Positions 16,819-25,112 are shown, counted from the stretch's first letter. The stretch is DNA of 64,000 bases from DASZVB01 sp036272055 (GCA_036272055.1 DATAZL010000022.1:1-64000), one strand, 5' to 3'. The notes: generated by a model not told the origin, from the letters alone. Numbers and translations are program-made.

Positions 16819-18381
16819 ATGAACCTCACGCCACTCGACACCCCGAAGATGCCGTTCGCGCCGGGCGACGATCTGCCGACGATCATCGCGCGCCACGCCC
16901 AGGACCGCCCCGACGGCGTGGCGCTCGTCGAGGGCGAGCGAAGCGTGACGTGGGCGGACCTCGCGCGCGGCGTGGCCCGCGTCGCCGGTGCGCTCTTGCA
17001 GAAACCGCGGGCGCGCGGCGAGCGCGTCGCGATGCTCGCCGCGAACTCCGTCGAGTACGTCGAGGCGTTCTTCGGCGCGCTCCACGCCGGGCTCTGCGCG
17101 GTGCCGCTCCCGACCCTCGCGTCGGCAGAGACGCTCGCGCTGATGCTCGACGACTGCGGCGCGACCGTGCTCTTCGCATCGTCCGCGTACCGCAACGTGG
17201 CCGAGGGGCTCGTCAAGGGTCGCAAGGTGGACGGCGTCGGATTCGACTTCGAGAGCGACGCGTTCACGAGCTACCAGCGCTTCGTCGAGGCCGCTCCCGC
17301 GAACGCCGCGACGATCTCCGGCGACGACGCCTTCGACATCATCTACAGCTCCGGCACGACGGGAGTGCCGAAGGGCATCGTCCACAGTCACGCCGCGCGC
17401 AAGGCGAGCTACGGCGGCTCGCGCGCCAGCTTTTTCGGCACGAGCGACGTCAACGTCATTGCCACGCCGTTCTACTCGAACACGACGTGCGTCACCTGGT
17501 TCATCGCGACGGCGACCGGCGGCACGAACCTCATCGTCGGCAAGTTCTCACCCGACGCGTTCCTCGGCGCGGTCGAGAAGCATCACGCCACCCACGCCAT
17601 GCTCGTCCCCGTGCAATACGACCGGATCCTCGAGTCCGAGCGGTTCGCGCGGACCGACGTGTCGTCGCTCAAGTTCCTCTTCTCGACGAGCGCGCCCCTC
17701 CGCGCCGAGACGAAGCGCCAGGTGCTCGACCGCACGAAGGCAGAGCTCATCGAGATCTACGGCCTCACCGAGGGCGGCCCGGTCACCGTACTCGATGCGA
17801 GGAAGCACCCCGACAAGCTCGCGAGCGTCGGCAAGCCGTCGCCCGGCGTCGACGTCCGCGTCGTCGACGAAGCCGGGCAGCGCGTGCCGGCGGGCCAGGC
17901 CGGCGAGGTGATCGGCCGTTCGTCCAACATGATGGACGGATACCTGAACCGCGCCGAGGACACCGACGCAATGCTCTTCCGCACCGACGGCGCGCTCTTC
18001 TTCAAGACGGGGGATCTCGGCCGCTTCGACGAGGACGGCTTTCTCTATCTCCTCGACCGCAAGAAGGACGTCATCATCACCGGCGGCTTCAACGTCTACG
18101 CGACGGATCTCGAAGCCGTGCTCGTCCGTCACGAAGACGTGTCGGAAGTGACGGTCATCGGCATCCCGAGCAAGCGCTGGGGCGAGACACCGCTCGCGCT
18201 CGTCGTGCTTCGTGCAGGCGCACGAGCCACGTCCGACGAGCTCCTCGCCTTCTGCAACGAGCGCGTCGGCAAGATCCAGCGCCTCGCCGCCGTCGAGCTC
18301 CGCGACGAATTGCCGAAGAACGCCATCGGCAAGATCCTCAAGCGCGAGCTCCGCGCGCCTTACTGGAAAGAGCGCGCCTGA
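16819..18381 (+). CDS. Class I acyl/aryl-CoA ligase
   Basis: 520 residues from ATG 16819 (27 bp after the MetE-like gene). It has the full adenylate-forming set: IYSSGTTGVPKGIVHSH (P-loop), IYGLTEGGPVT (A5), FKTGDLGRFDEDGFLYLLDR (A7/A8) and the catalytic Lys of LPKNAIGKILK near the C-terminus. Sequence style is close to 4-coumarate/long-chain acid ligases. It probably activates an aromatic or related carboxylic acid in the MarR-linked pathway. Its last 90 bp are duplicated at 19107-19196. Confidence 0.88.
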   Translation: MNLTPLDTPKMPFAPGDDLPTIIARHAQDRPDGVALVEGERSVTWADLARGVARVAGALLQKPRARGERVAMLAANSVEYVEAFFGALHAGLCAVPLPTLASAETLALMLDDCGATVLFASSAYRNVAEGLVKGRKVDGVGFDFESDAFTSYQRFVEAAPANAATISGDDAFDIIYSSGTTGVPKGIVHSHAARKASYGGSRASFFGTSDVNVIATPFYSNTTCVTWFIATATGGTNLIVGKFSPDAFLGAVEKHHATHAMLVPVQYDRILESERFARTDVSSLKFLFSTSAPLRAETKRQVLDRTKAELIEIYGLTEGGPVTVLDARKHPDKLASVGKPSPGVDVRVVDEAGQRVPAGQAGEVIGRSSNMMDGYLNRAEDTDAMLFRTDGALFFKTGDLGRFDEDGFLYLLDRKKDVIITGGFNVYATDLEAVLVRHEDVSEVTVIGIPSKRWGETPLALVVLRAGARATSDELLAFCNERVGKIQRLAAVELRDELPKNAIGKILKRELRAPYWKERA

Positions 18382-18382
18382 G
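18293..18382 (+). repeat. Direct repeat, copy 1 (3' end of the ligase gene)
   Basis: These 90 bp, the functional end of the acyl-CoA ligase, are repeated at 19107-19196 with 85 of 90 bases identical and no gap. The two copies bracket vapBC. Confidence 0.9.
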
Positions 18383-18433
18383 CCGGAAGGGGTTTCTCGG
18401 CCATCGTCTTGGTTTGCTCCGTACCATTGGATG

Positions 18434-18449
18434 TGGCATTTTTCTGCCA
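18434..18449. promoter_or_regulatory. Candidate VapB operator at the vapB start
   Basis: Inverted repeat TGGCA (18434-18438), TTTTTC, TGCCA (18445-18449). The right arm overlaps the vapB ATG. Antitoxin-toxin complexes usually bind such sites to repress their own operon. Confidence 0.45.
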
Positions 18450-18694
18450 TGAGAACAACCATCGACGGGGCGGGCCGGATCGTCGTTCCCAAAGCGCTCC
18501 GCAGCGCGCTCGGGTTCGAAGAGAACCAGGAACTGGAGATCCGCGCCGTCGATGGCCGTCTGGAGGTGGAGCCGGCCCCGACCCCGATGCGCCTCATGCG
18601 GCGCGGTAAGGGGCTCTCCGCGGTCTCGGACCGCGAGCTACCGGAGCTGACCGCGGAGACGGTGCGCGCGGCGCTCGAGTCGGTGCGACGTTGA
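18449..18694 (+). CDS. vapB: Antitoxin, SpoVT/AbrB-type VapB
   Basis: 81 residues. The N-terminal 45 form a swapped-hairpin SpoVT-AbrB DNA-binding domain: TTIDGAGRIVVPKALRSALG, then LEIRAVDGRLEVEP. The rest (MRRGKGLSAVSDRELPEL and a C-terminal helix) should wrap the toxin and neutralise it. ATG 18449 starts the family's first strand; the open frame upstream lies inside the ligase gene. Its TGA overlaps the toxin's TTG by 4 nt, which ensures coupled synthesis. Confidence 0.93.
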   Translation: MRTTIDGAGRIVVPKALRSALGFEENQELEIRAVDGRLEVEPAPTPMRLMRRGKGLSAVSDRELPELTAETVRAALESVRR

Positions 18695-19092
18695 TCGCGG
18701 TCGATACGAGTATCGTCGTCGCTGCCTTCGCGACCTGGCACGAACGTCACATCGCAGCACGCGCGATCGTCGACGACGGCGCCCGCCTCGTTGCCCACTG
18801 CGGCTTGGAGAGCTATTCCGTGCTGACGCGATTGCCGGCCCCTCACCGCGCGCCGAGCGACGTCGTGGCCGCGTTCCTCGAAAATCGATTCCCGGACGGA
18901 TGGCTCTCCCTCCCGTTCAGAGCTTGCGCCACACTGGTTTCTCGCCTCGCGCGGGCAGGGATCTCCGGGGGCGCGACGTACGACGCCCTCGTCGCAGCCG
19001 CCGCCGCTCGTGCAGGGGCGACGCTTGCCACGTGCGATCAGCGCGCGCGACGGACATACGACGCCATCGGCGTTCACTATCGCTTCGTCTGA
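18691..19092 (+). CDS. vapC: Toxin, PIN-domain ribonuclease VapC
   Basis: 133 residues from TTG 18691. A PIN-domain Mg2+-dependent RNase; the four acidic residues are in place: Asp5 (IAVDTS), Glu40 (GLESYSVLTR), Asp98 (TYDALV) and Asp116 (TCDQRA). VapC toxins cleave tRNA or rRNA when freed from VapB. Start overlap TTGA with vapB supports the TTG. The pair is inserted between the ligase gene and a second copy of the ligase 3' end. Confidence 0.93.
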   Translation: MIAVDTSIVVAAFATWHERHIAARAIVDDGARLVAHCGLESYSVLTRLPAPHRAPSDVVAAFLENRFPDGWLSLPFRACATLVSRLARAGISGGATYDALVAAAAARAGATLATCDQRARRTYDAIGVHYRFV

Positions 19093-19106
19093 ATGAACCG
19101 AGCGGT

Positions 19107-19196
19107 TCGAGCTCCGCGACGAATTGCCGAAGAACGCGATCGGCAAGATCCTATAGCGCGAGCTCCACGCGCCTTACTGGAAAGATCGCGCCTGAG
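19107..19196 (+). repeat. Direct repeat, copy 2 (ligase 3'-end fragment)
   Basis: A stray copy of the ligase 3' end, 85 of 90 identical to 18293-18382. The reading frame is broken by a TAG where the original has AAG, so it is not expressed as protein. The gap 19093-19404 otherwise holds only a hairpin (19262-19281) and the ribosome binding region of the next gene. Confidence 0.9.
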
Positions 19197-19261
19197 CGCC
19201 GCCCACGCCGGAAGCGCACTTTCGGCAACGAATCCGCGCGCGCCCCGCCACTACCGACGCT

Positions 19262-19281
19262 GAAGCCGTTTTTCCGGCTTC
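19262..19281. terminator. Hairpin upstream of the GH16 gene
   Basis: GAAGCCG (19262-19268), loop TTTTTC, CGGCTTC (19275-19281): a perfect 7-bp stem downstream of vapBC and the ligase fragment. No T-run follows, so terminator function is uncertain. Confidence 0.35.
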
Positions 19282-19404
19282 GTGCGACGGCGAAGGACCG
19301 AAATCAGCCTGGCCTGGGCTCCCTCCGCGTCGCGTCCGTCGGCGGGACGGGAACCCAGCGTCCCGGACGCCCCCTCGCCCCGCCGCTCGAACGAAGGAAC
19401 CCCG

Positions 19405-20610
19405 ATGAAGACCCGAAGCCCTCTACGTCTCTCCGCCGCCGCGATGCTCGCGTCGGTGTTCGCGCTGCACTGCGGCTCGAGCAACGACGGTACGGCGAAC
19501 AACGACGGAGGCGTCACGGCAAACGGCGGCGCGACGGCGACGGGCGGCTCTACGGCGAGCGGCGGTTCTCACACGACGAGCAACGGCGGCTCGGGCGGCG
19601 GGTCTCACACGTCGAGCAACGGCGGCTCTGGCGGCGGTTCTCACACGTCGAGCAACGGCGGCTCTAGCGGCGACTCTACGGCGAGCGGCGGCTCCACGGC
19701 GAGCGGCGGCTCTACGGCGAGCGGCGGTTCTCACACGTCGAGCAACGGCGGCTCCGCTGCAAGTGGCGGCTCTACGGCAAACGGCCGTACATCGAACAGC
19801 GGCGGTTCCACGTCGAGCGGCGGCGCGAGCAGCGGCGGCAAGGGCGGCGCGAGCAACACCGGGGGCGGGTCGAGCATCGCCGGGTGGAACCTCGTGTGGA
19901 GCGACGAGTTCAACGACGCGAAGGGCACCGGCGTCGACACGTCCAAGTGGAACATGATCAACAAGGGCGACGGCTTCGGTAATAGCGAGCTCGAGTTCTA
20001 CACGAATCGCACCGACAACGCCGCGATGGACGGCACCGGTAACCTCGTCATCACGGCCAAGAAAGAGTCGTACATGGGCCGCGACTACACATCGGCGCGG
20101 CTCGAGAGCAGTGGCAAGTTCGAGCACCTCTACGGTCGCTTCGAGTCGCGCCTCAAGGTGCCGAAGGGACAGGGGCTCTGGCCCGCGTTCTGGCTCCTCG
20201 GGAACAACATCGGCAGCGCCGGCTGGCCCACGTGCGGCGAGGTCGACATCATGGAGAACATCGGCAAGGAGCCGACCACCGTCCACGGGAGCATGCACGG
20301 ACCGGGTTACTCCGGGGGCAACCCGCTCGGCGCGCCGTACTCGCTCCCGAACAACGCCAAGTTCGCCGACGACTTCCACGTATTCGCCATCGAGTGGGAG
20401 ATGAACGTCGTTCGCTTCTACGTCGACGATCACCTCTACGAGACGCGCACGCCGGCCGACGTCCCCTCCGGCGCGAAGTGGGTCTACGACCACCCCTTCT
20501 ACATCCTGCTCAACGTCGCGGTCGGCGGGCAATGGCCCGGAAACCCCGACGGCACGACGACATTTCCGCAAACGATGACGGTGGACTACGTGCGCGTGTA
20601 CACGCGCTAG
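19405..20610 (+). CDS. Secreted GH16 family beta-glucanase lipoprotein
   Basis: 401 residues from ATG 19405 (GAAGGAAC upstream). A lipoprotein signal ends at ALHCGSS. Residues about 30-150 are a Gly/Ser/Thr/Asn linker made of repeated TASGGS and HTSSNGGS units. The C-terminal GH16 jelly-roll starts at LVWSDEFNDAKGTGVDTSKW and carries the catalytic GEVDIME motif (nucleophile Glu279, Asp281, acid/base Glu284). GH16 enzymes cut beta-1,3 or mixed beta-glucans; a laminarinase-like activity is likely. It should act at the cell surface on polysaccharides of prey or soil. It precedes the ECF sigma operon. Confidence 0.93.
   Translation: MKTRSPLRLSAAAMLASVFALHCGSSNDGTANNDGGVTANGGATATGGSTASGGSHTTSNGGSGGGSHTSSNGGSGGGSHTSSNGGSSGDSTASGGSTASGGSTASGGSHTSSNGGSAASGGSTANGRTSNSGGSTSSGGASSGGKGGASNTGGGSSIAGWNLVWSDEFNDAKGTGVDTSKWNMINKGDGFGNSELEFYTNRTDNAAMDGTGNLVITAKKESYMGRDYTSARLESSGKFEHLYGRFESRLKVPKGQGLWPAFWLLGNNIGSAGWPTCGEVDIMENIGKEPTTVHGSMHGPGYSGGNPLGAPYSLPNNAKFADDFHVFAIEWEMNVVRFYVDDHLYETRTPADVPSGAKWVYDHPFYILLNVAVGGQWPGNPDGTTTFPQTMTVDYVRVYTR
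19500..19862 (+). repeat. Coding repeats in the GH16 linker
   Basis: Short GGCGGCTCTACGGCGAGC-like and GGTTCTCACACGTCGAGC-like units recur through the linker of the GH16 lipoprotein. The region also opens long antisense frames that are artefacts of base composition. Confidence 0.7.
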
Positions 20611-20667
20611 GGGCGCACGTGCTCCGCGAATGGTACGTTCCGGCGGCGTGACGAGACACGGCAGACG

Positions 20668-21255
20668 ATGACCGAACACGGTTCGATGCTGTCGAGCCCG
20701 GATCTCTCCGAGGCGCTGCACGAGGCCGCGACGGCGCGGCTCACATTCCGTCAGGTGTACGACACGTACTTCGCGTTCGTATGGCGCGCGGCGGCGAACC
20801 GCGGCGTCCCCGACGCCGCGATGGACGACGTCGTGCAGGAGGTGTTCCTCGTCGTGCACCGCAAGCTCGCGGGGTTCGAGGGACGCTCGACCCTGCGCAC
20901 CTGGCTCTCCGGCATCGTGCGCCGCGTCGTCGCCGATCACGTGAAGAAACGCGGCAACCAGGCGACGGCGCAGGAAACCCTCGACGACCACGCCGTCGAG
21001 GCCGCCGACGACCCCGCAGAAGACCTCGAGCGGCGCGCCGCCGTGGAGCTCGTCGAGGCCCTGCTCGAGAAGATGAGCGACGCGCACCGCGACGTATTCG
21101 TCCTGTACGAGCTCGAGCAGCTCACCACGCGCGAGATCGCCGAGCTCACGAAGACGAACGAGAACACCGTGCAAACCCGCCTCAAGGCCGCCCGAAAGAC
21201 GTTCCAGCGCGGCCTCGAACGGTACCGGGCCGGCACCGAGCGGAGACCGCCATGA
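20668..21255 (+). CDS. ECF RNA polymerase sigma factor
   Basis: 195 residues. Sigma-70 region 2 covers FRQVYDTYFAFVWRAAANRG to MDDVVQEVFLVVHRKL and STLRTWLSGIVRRVVADH; region 4 is EALLEKMSDAHRDVFVLYEL with the helix-turn-helix LTTREIAELTKTNENTVQTR. This is a classic two-domain ECF factor. It overlaps the downstream membrane protein gene by ATGA, the usual arrangement for a sigma factor and its regulator. The target promoters are not identifiable here. Confidence 0.93.
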   Translation: MTEHGSMLSSPDLSEALHEAATARLTFRQVYDTYFAFVWRAAANRGVPDAAMDDVVQEVFLVVHRKLAGFEGRSTLRTWLSGIVRRVVADHVKKRGNQATAQETLDDHAVEAADDPAEDLERRAAVELVEALLEKMSDAHRDVFVLYELEQLTTREIAELTKTNENTVQTRLKAARKTFQRGLERYRAGTERRPP

Positions 21256-21989
21256 GCAAGCTCGACCACGACGCGAGGCGCATCCTGGAGCTGACGCGGC
21301 AAGCGCGGACGCCCACCGACGCCGACAAGGCCCGCGTCGAGCGGCTCCTCGCCGGCGCGCTCGTCCTCGGCTCGACGACGGCCCACGCCGCTGGCGGTTC
21401 TGCGACCAGCAAGATGGTCGGAACAGCGTTCGCGACGAAGTGGCTCGCCGTCATCGCGCTCGCCGTCTCTGGCGCCGCGGCGTACGCCGGGTGGCACGCA
21501 TGGGGTGCGTCACGCGCCACGGCCGCGCACGCAACCGTCACTGCCGCGACTCCCGCGCCCACCGCCGTCACTGCCGCGACGCCAGCGAACGACGCGCCGG
21601 TGGACGGCGTCACCTCCGCGCCGACCGCCGTCACTTCCGCGACGGCCGCGAACGACGTGCCGGACGTCGTGGAATCACCGACGCGTGCTGTCGTTACCGC
21701 CGCGAGGGCCGGTGTCCGGGCCACCTTGCCAGAAGAGCTGGACCTTCTGCACGCGGCGCAGGCCAAGTGGCGCGCTGGGAATGCGGGCGCCGCGCTGGCG
21801 CTCCTCGGCGAGCATCGCCAGCGTTATCCGCGGTCCGAGCTTGCGCCGGAGCGCGACGCGCTCACCGTGCTGAGTCTCTGCGCGACGGGGCGCGCCGCCG
21901 AGGCGCACAAGATCGCCGCGCGGTTCCTGCGCAATGCTCGTCATTCGCCGCTCCGCGCGTCGGTCGAGGAGAGCTGCGGGGGGAAGTGA
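21252..21989 (+). CDS. Membrane partner of the ECF sigma factor (anti-sigma-like)
   Basis: 245 residues from ATG 21252. The N-terminal 60 residues are helical (KLDHDARRILELTRQARTPT) and cytoplasmic, one membrane helix follows (about 64-85), then a Thr/Ala/Pro repeat linker with APTAVT units, and a periplasmic helical domain (LLHAAQAKWRAGNAGAALAL) that looks like a tetratricopeptide-type repeat. No zinc-binding anti-sigma motif is seen. Position and topology argue for sigma control or signal relay; such genes are common after myxobacterial ECF factors. Confidence 0.7.
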   Translation: MSKLDHDARRILELTRQARTPTDADKARVERLLAGALVLGSTTAHAAGGSATSKMVGTAFATKWLAVIALAVSGAAAYAGWHAWGASRATAAHATVTAATPAPTAVTAATPANDAPVDGVTSAPTAVTSATAANDVPDVVESPTRAVVTAARAGVRATLPEELDLLHAAQAKWRAGNAGAALALLGEHRQRYPRSELAPERDALTVLSLCATGRAAEAHKIAARFLRNARHSPLRASVEESCGGK

Positions 21990-22033
21990 CCGGGGCGCGC
22001 GCCGGCGGGCGCGAGATTCGCTAGTCTCGCGAG

Positions 22034-23149
22034 GTGCGTCGTCTTCTGCTCGTTCTCACGGCGGCGGTGCTCGCCCCAGCGACGAGCTTCGCCGACGACG
22101 GGCTGCCCCTCGAGCTGACGTGGAGCGCGCCGCCCGACTGCGCGGACGCCGACGCGCTCCGCGCCGAGCTCGGCCGCATCGCGCGCGTGCGCCCCGGACG
22201 AACCGTCGCACGCCTCTCTGCAACCGGACGCATCGTGCACGCCGGCACAGAATACAGGCTGAGCCTTCATACGTCGCAAGAGGGCGTCGAGGGCGAGCGC
22301 ACGCTGGTCGCGACGGAGTGCCGCTCGCTCGAACGCGAGGTGACGCTCGTACTCGCGCTCGCGTTCGGCGAAGGGGTCGAGCTCGTGGACGCGCCGTCGT
22401 CCCAGGCAGCGCCGGCGAATGCGTCGCCACAAGCCTCGTCCGCTGGCGCATCGCCTGTGCCATTCGCGGATGCGTCGCAAGCCGCGTCCGCGCCGCAACC
22501 GGCGTCGCCCGGCGCGTCATCACCCTCTCAGCGATATGCCGATCCGGCATATGCCAGATCGGTATATCCCAAATCGGAATATCGCGCCGCACCCCCATCG
22601 TCGCAGCGCGCCGAGGGCGGCGGGCGGGCGCGCGTCGCGGGGTTTGCCGGCGGGGGCGTGCTGTTCGGCGCTTTGCCGGCGCCGGCGGGGTACGTCGTCG
22701 CTGGTGCACAGCTCGGCTTGCCGCGGCTGTGGCTGGAACCGCGGTTCGTCTGGATTCCGGGCGTCGCGCAGTCGCTCGAACGAAGCGTCCATGCCGAGTA
22801 CAGTGGCTTCGGCGGCGGCCTGTCGGCGTGCGGTGCACCATTCACCGCCACGGCGCCCGCATTCGCGCGTGCGTTCGACGCCTGCGCGGGCGTCGACACT
22901 CTCGCCCTCCGCGGGCAGTCGTCGGGAGCAAGCGAGAGCGACGAGGCCGTCGCGCCACTCGTGAGTGGCGTTGTCTCTGCTGACTGGCACTGGCCGGCCC
23001 GCGGCCTCGTCGCGCTCCGGCTCGATGCGGCGCTTCACGTCGCGTTCAACGAGCCACATTTCGTCGTCGAGGGCCTCGGCGACGCGCACCACGTTCCACG
23101 GGTATCCCCGAGTCTCGGCGCGACGATCCTGTTCGGCGGCGTGCGTTGA
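22034..23149 (+). CDS. Secreted envelope protein, hypothetical
   Basis: 371 residues from GTG 22034, with a signal peptide (RRLLLVLTAAVLAPATSFA). The N-terminal domain (about 25-115) carries a Cys pair (PPDCADA and TECRSLE). A low-complexity Ala/Ser/Pro stretch with a Tyr repeat follows, then a glycine-rich C-terminal half with alternating hydrophobic strands (AGFAGGGVLFGALPAPAGYV to GATILFGGV) that looks like an outer-membrane beta-barrel. The family is unnamed. It is the third gene of the ECF operon and may be its envelope output or sensor. Confidence 0.65.
   Translation: MRRLLLVLTAAVLAPATSFADDGLPLELTWSAPPDCADADALRAELGRIARVRPGRTVARLSATGRIVHAGTEYRLSLHTSQEGVEGERTLVATECRSLEREVTLVLALAFGEGVELVDAPSSQAAPANASPQASSAGASPVPFADASQAASAPQPASPGASSPSQRYADPAYARSVYPKSEYRAAPPSSQRAEGGGRARVAGFAGGGVLFGALPAPAGYVVAGAQLGLPRLWLEPRFVWIPGVAQSLERSVHAEYSGFGGGLSACGAPFTATAPAFARAFDACAGVDTLALRGQSSGASESDEAVAPLVSGVVSADWHWPARGLVALRLDAALHVAFNEPHFVVEGLGDAHHVPRVSPSLGATILFGGVR
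22531..22585 (+). repeat. 15-bp tandem repeat inside the envelope protein gene
   Basis: Units at 22531, 22546, 22561 and 22576 share the frame GGNATATNCC followed by an ATC end; the fourth is partial. They encode Tyr spaced every five residues (RYADPAYARSVYPKSEYR). The AT-rich TATA cores contrast with the surrounding GC-rich linker. Confidence 0.75.
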
Positions 23150-23153
23150 GCTC

Positions 23154-23915
23154 TCACGGTGACGGGTCGTCACAGTCGACTGCGGTGCGCGAGAGAACGA
23201 GATCGTCGATGTAGTAGTCGAACGGATCCGTCTGGAGTGACGACCAGTCGATGCCGGCGCGGAGCAGGTGAATTCCGCCGGGCGGAAGCGTGTGCATCCC
23301 TTTTTCGTCGAGCCCGGTCTGGCCGTCGACGTCGATCGTCAGAGCGCCGTCTCCGTCGGCGACGGTCATATGTACCTGCATGCAGAACCACCGGTCGCGC
23401 GGGATGGTCAGCGTGGTGCTCGTGAAGCGATCGGGCGAGTCGTGTGGGACGTAAGTCGACAGCGCGCCGTCCTCCAGGTTGAAGTCGACGCCCTCGAACG
23501 GATCCGGCGTCGCGAAGTCGCCGAGGAAGAATATGTTCATCGTCCGCGTCGGGAGGCCGCCGGGAACATAGAGATGCGTTCGCAGGTAGAGCTCGCCGCT
23601 CGTCACCGGGTCGAACTCCTTCGCGACGACGGCAGTGCTCTGTTGATCTTCGCTCGCGGCGTGAAGGGCGCCCCTACCCTCAAACGAGCGCGTCTCGGTC
23701 TGTTCCACATGCGCGTCGTTCACGACGATGACCCGCGACCAGTCGGAGAGATCCGGCCGCTCGAACCCCGAACAGAAGATGGCGTCCTGGTGCGACGCAC
23801 ACCCGTCGTCGAGGAATCGCCCGATGACATAAGTGCCGTCATTGCACCCCACCAGAACCACGGCAAAGCCGAGGACGGCGGCGCCGGTCTTCTGCCCGAG
23901 CAATCGACGGATCAC
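23154..23915 (-). CDS. Hypothetical lipoprotein with concanavalin-like fold
   Basis: 253 residues from GTG 23915. Lipoprotein signal LGFAVVLVGC, Cys at residue 24. A Cys-containing motif (FCSGFERPDLSDW) opens a beta-rich domain with features of LamG/concanavalin-type modules: LYLRTHLYVPGG, RWFCMQVHMTV and YYIDDLVLS. Such domains often bind glycans at the surface. It converges on the ECF operon with 4 bp between stops. No enzymatic motif is seen. Confidence 0.65.
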   Translation of the reverse strand: MIRRLLGQKTGAAVLGFAVVLVGCNDGTYVIGRFLDDGCASHQDAIFCSGFERPDLSDWSRVIVVNDAHVEQTETRSFEGRGALHAASEDQQSTAVVAKEFDPVTSGELYLRTHLYVPGGLPTRTMNIFFLGDFATPDPFEGVDFNLEDGALSTYVPHDSPDRFTSTTLTIPRDRWFCMQVHMTVADGDGALTIDVDGQTGLDEKGMHTLPPGGIHLLRAGIDWSSLQTDPFDYYIDDLVLSRTAVDCDDPSP

Positions 23916-23977
23916 GACGAATGCATAGTGGCGGCCGCCCCGAAAAAACGTCGAAGAAAATGCTTAGGGCCGCGCCG

Positions 23978-25057
23978 TCATTGCAACATGGCGCAGCCGT
24001 CGATGTGGAACTGGTGCTGGCCGCTGGCGTCGGTGCCGTCGTCGACGAGGGTCGGCGTGCCGAAACCGGGTGTTGCGACGCCGTAGAATTGCTGGGCGGC
24101 GTCGGTGCCCATGGCGAAGCCGCACATCTCGTCGCTGGCGTAGGAGCCGCCGAGGATCGTGTTCGACGTCGTGTTCACATAGTCGCAGCTGAAGCGAAAT
24201 CCGGTCGCACCAGAGAAGTCGACCGGCTGCTCGAACTTCGTTCCCACTGCTTCACCGATCGGGCCCGCTGCTTGCCACACCGTCTCGCCGTCGCGAGGGC
24301 CGCCGATGAGCTGGACCTGCATGCCGACGCCGTAGTTGTGATAGTGCGGCAGCGCGTAGTACCCCTTGAAATCGGGGGCGCTCGCGAAGCTGCAATTCGC
24401 GGAGAACCGCGCACGGCTGTCCGGCGGGATCGCGAGCAAGCCGAGCAGCGCACCGCCGGCCGTGAGCCGGACCTTCACGTCCTCTTCGCGGAGCATCTCC
24501 GTCGTTGCGGTCACGCCGACGTCGAGCGTGTCGGAGCTCGTGTTGAGGACGTGATACGAGAGGAACACCTGTGAGTGCGGTGGCACCGCGTAAGCCGCGC
24601 CGTCTCCGAACGTCTCGGTTTCGTCCGCGACCTCGGTGGATTGCGAGAAGAGCAACCCGGACTGAACGGGCGCCGCGTCCGACAGCACGCCGAACCCGAA
24701 AGACTGACAATCGGCGCTGCCGGACGGCCCCGGATACGCGCCCTCCGGCATGACGAACCAGTTCGAATGGTGAACACCGACGGACGCAAAATGGACGCCG
24801 CTGAAGTACAGCCAGTCCTCGTTGTTCAGAACGAACGACTGACAGACGAGCAAGCGCTCGCCGCCCGGTTCGAGCGAGATGGGCGCAGTCGTCAGCGTCG
24901 GTCCGTCGACGCTGTTGGCCCCGCCGGCGTCACTCGACGCGGCGTTCGCCGCGTCCTTCGTCGTGCGTGAAACGGCGTGTTCGGACTGACTCGAGCAACC
25001 GAGGCTCAACGCAGCAACAGCGAACCAGGGCTTTCGCGCCCACCATTCACTCCACAC
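23978..25057 (-). CDS. Lipoprotein resembling copper type II monooxygenases
   Basis: 359 residues if read from GTG 25057, which gives a short N-terminus before the lipobox ALSLGC; the true start is uncertain because no ATG fits. The mature protein has paired histidines (VHHSNWFV and LPHYHNYGVGMQVQLIGG) and YHVLNTSSDTLDVG, a pattern like the two copper-binding domains of peptidylglycine/dopamine monooxygenases. Cys residues are spread as possible disulfides. Function is tentative: a surface copper protein or a non-catalytic relative. Confidence 0.55.
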   Translation of the reverse strand: MWSEWWARKPWFAVAALSLGCSSQSEHAVSRTTKDAANAASSDAGGANSVDGPTLTTAPISLEPGGERLLVCQSFVLNNEDWLYFSGVHFASVGVHHSNWFVMPEGAYPGPSGSADCQSFGFGVLSDAAPVQSGLLFSQSTEVADETETFGDGAAYAVPPHSQVFLSYHVLNTSSDTLDVGVTATTEMLREEDVKVRLTAGGALLGLLAIPPDSRARFSANCSFASAPDFKGYYALPHYHNYGVGMQVQLIGGPRDGETVWQAAGPIGEAVGTKFEQPVDFSGATGFRFSCDYVNTTSNTILGGSYASDEMCGFAMGTDAAQQFYGVATPGFGTPTLVDDGTDASGQHQFHIDGCAMLQ

Positions 25058-25112
25058 ATTTGCATTCTGTGCTCGTGCCCGCGGAGAGTCAAAGCCCTCC
25101 TCGCGGTGAATC

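Noticed and set aside
19500..19862. Regular short repeats considered as a CRISPR array
   Set aside because: Repeats are in frame, encode Gly/Ser/Asn linkers and have no unique spacers of constant length.
19423..21174. 583-codon minus-strand frame
   Set aside because: Antisense to the GH16 gene and the sigma factor; its Ala/Arg runs mirror the Gly/Ser linker repeats.
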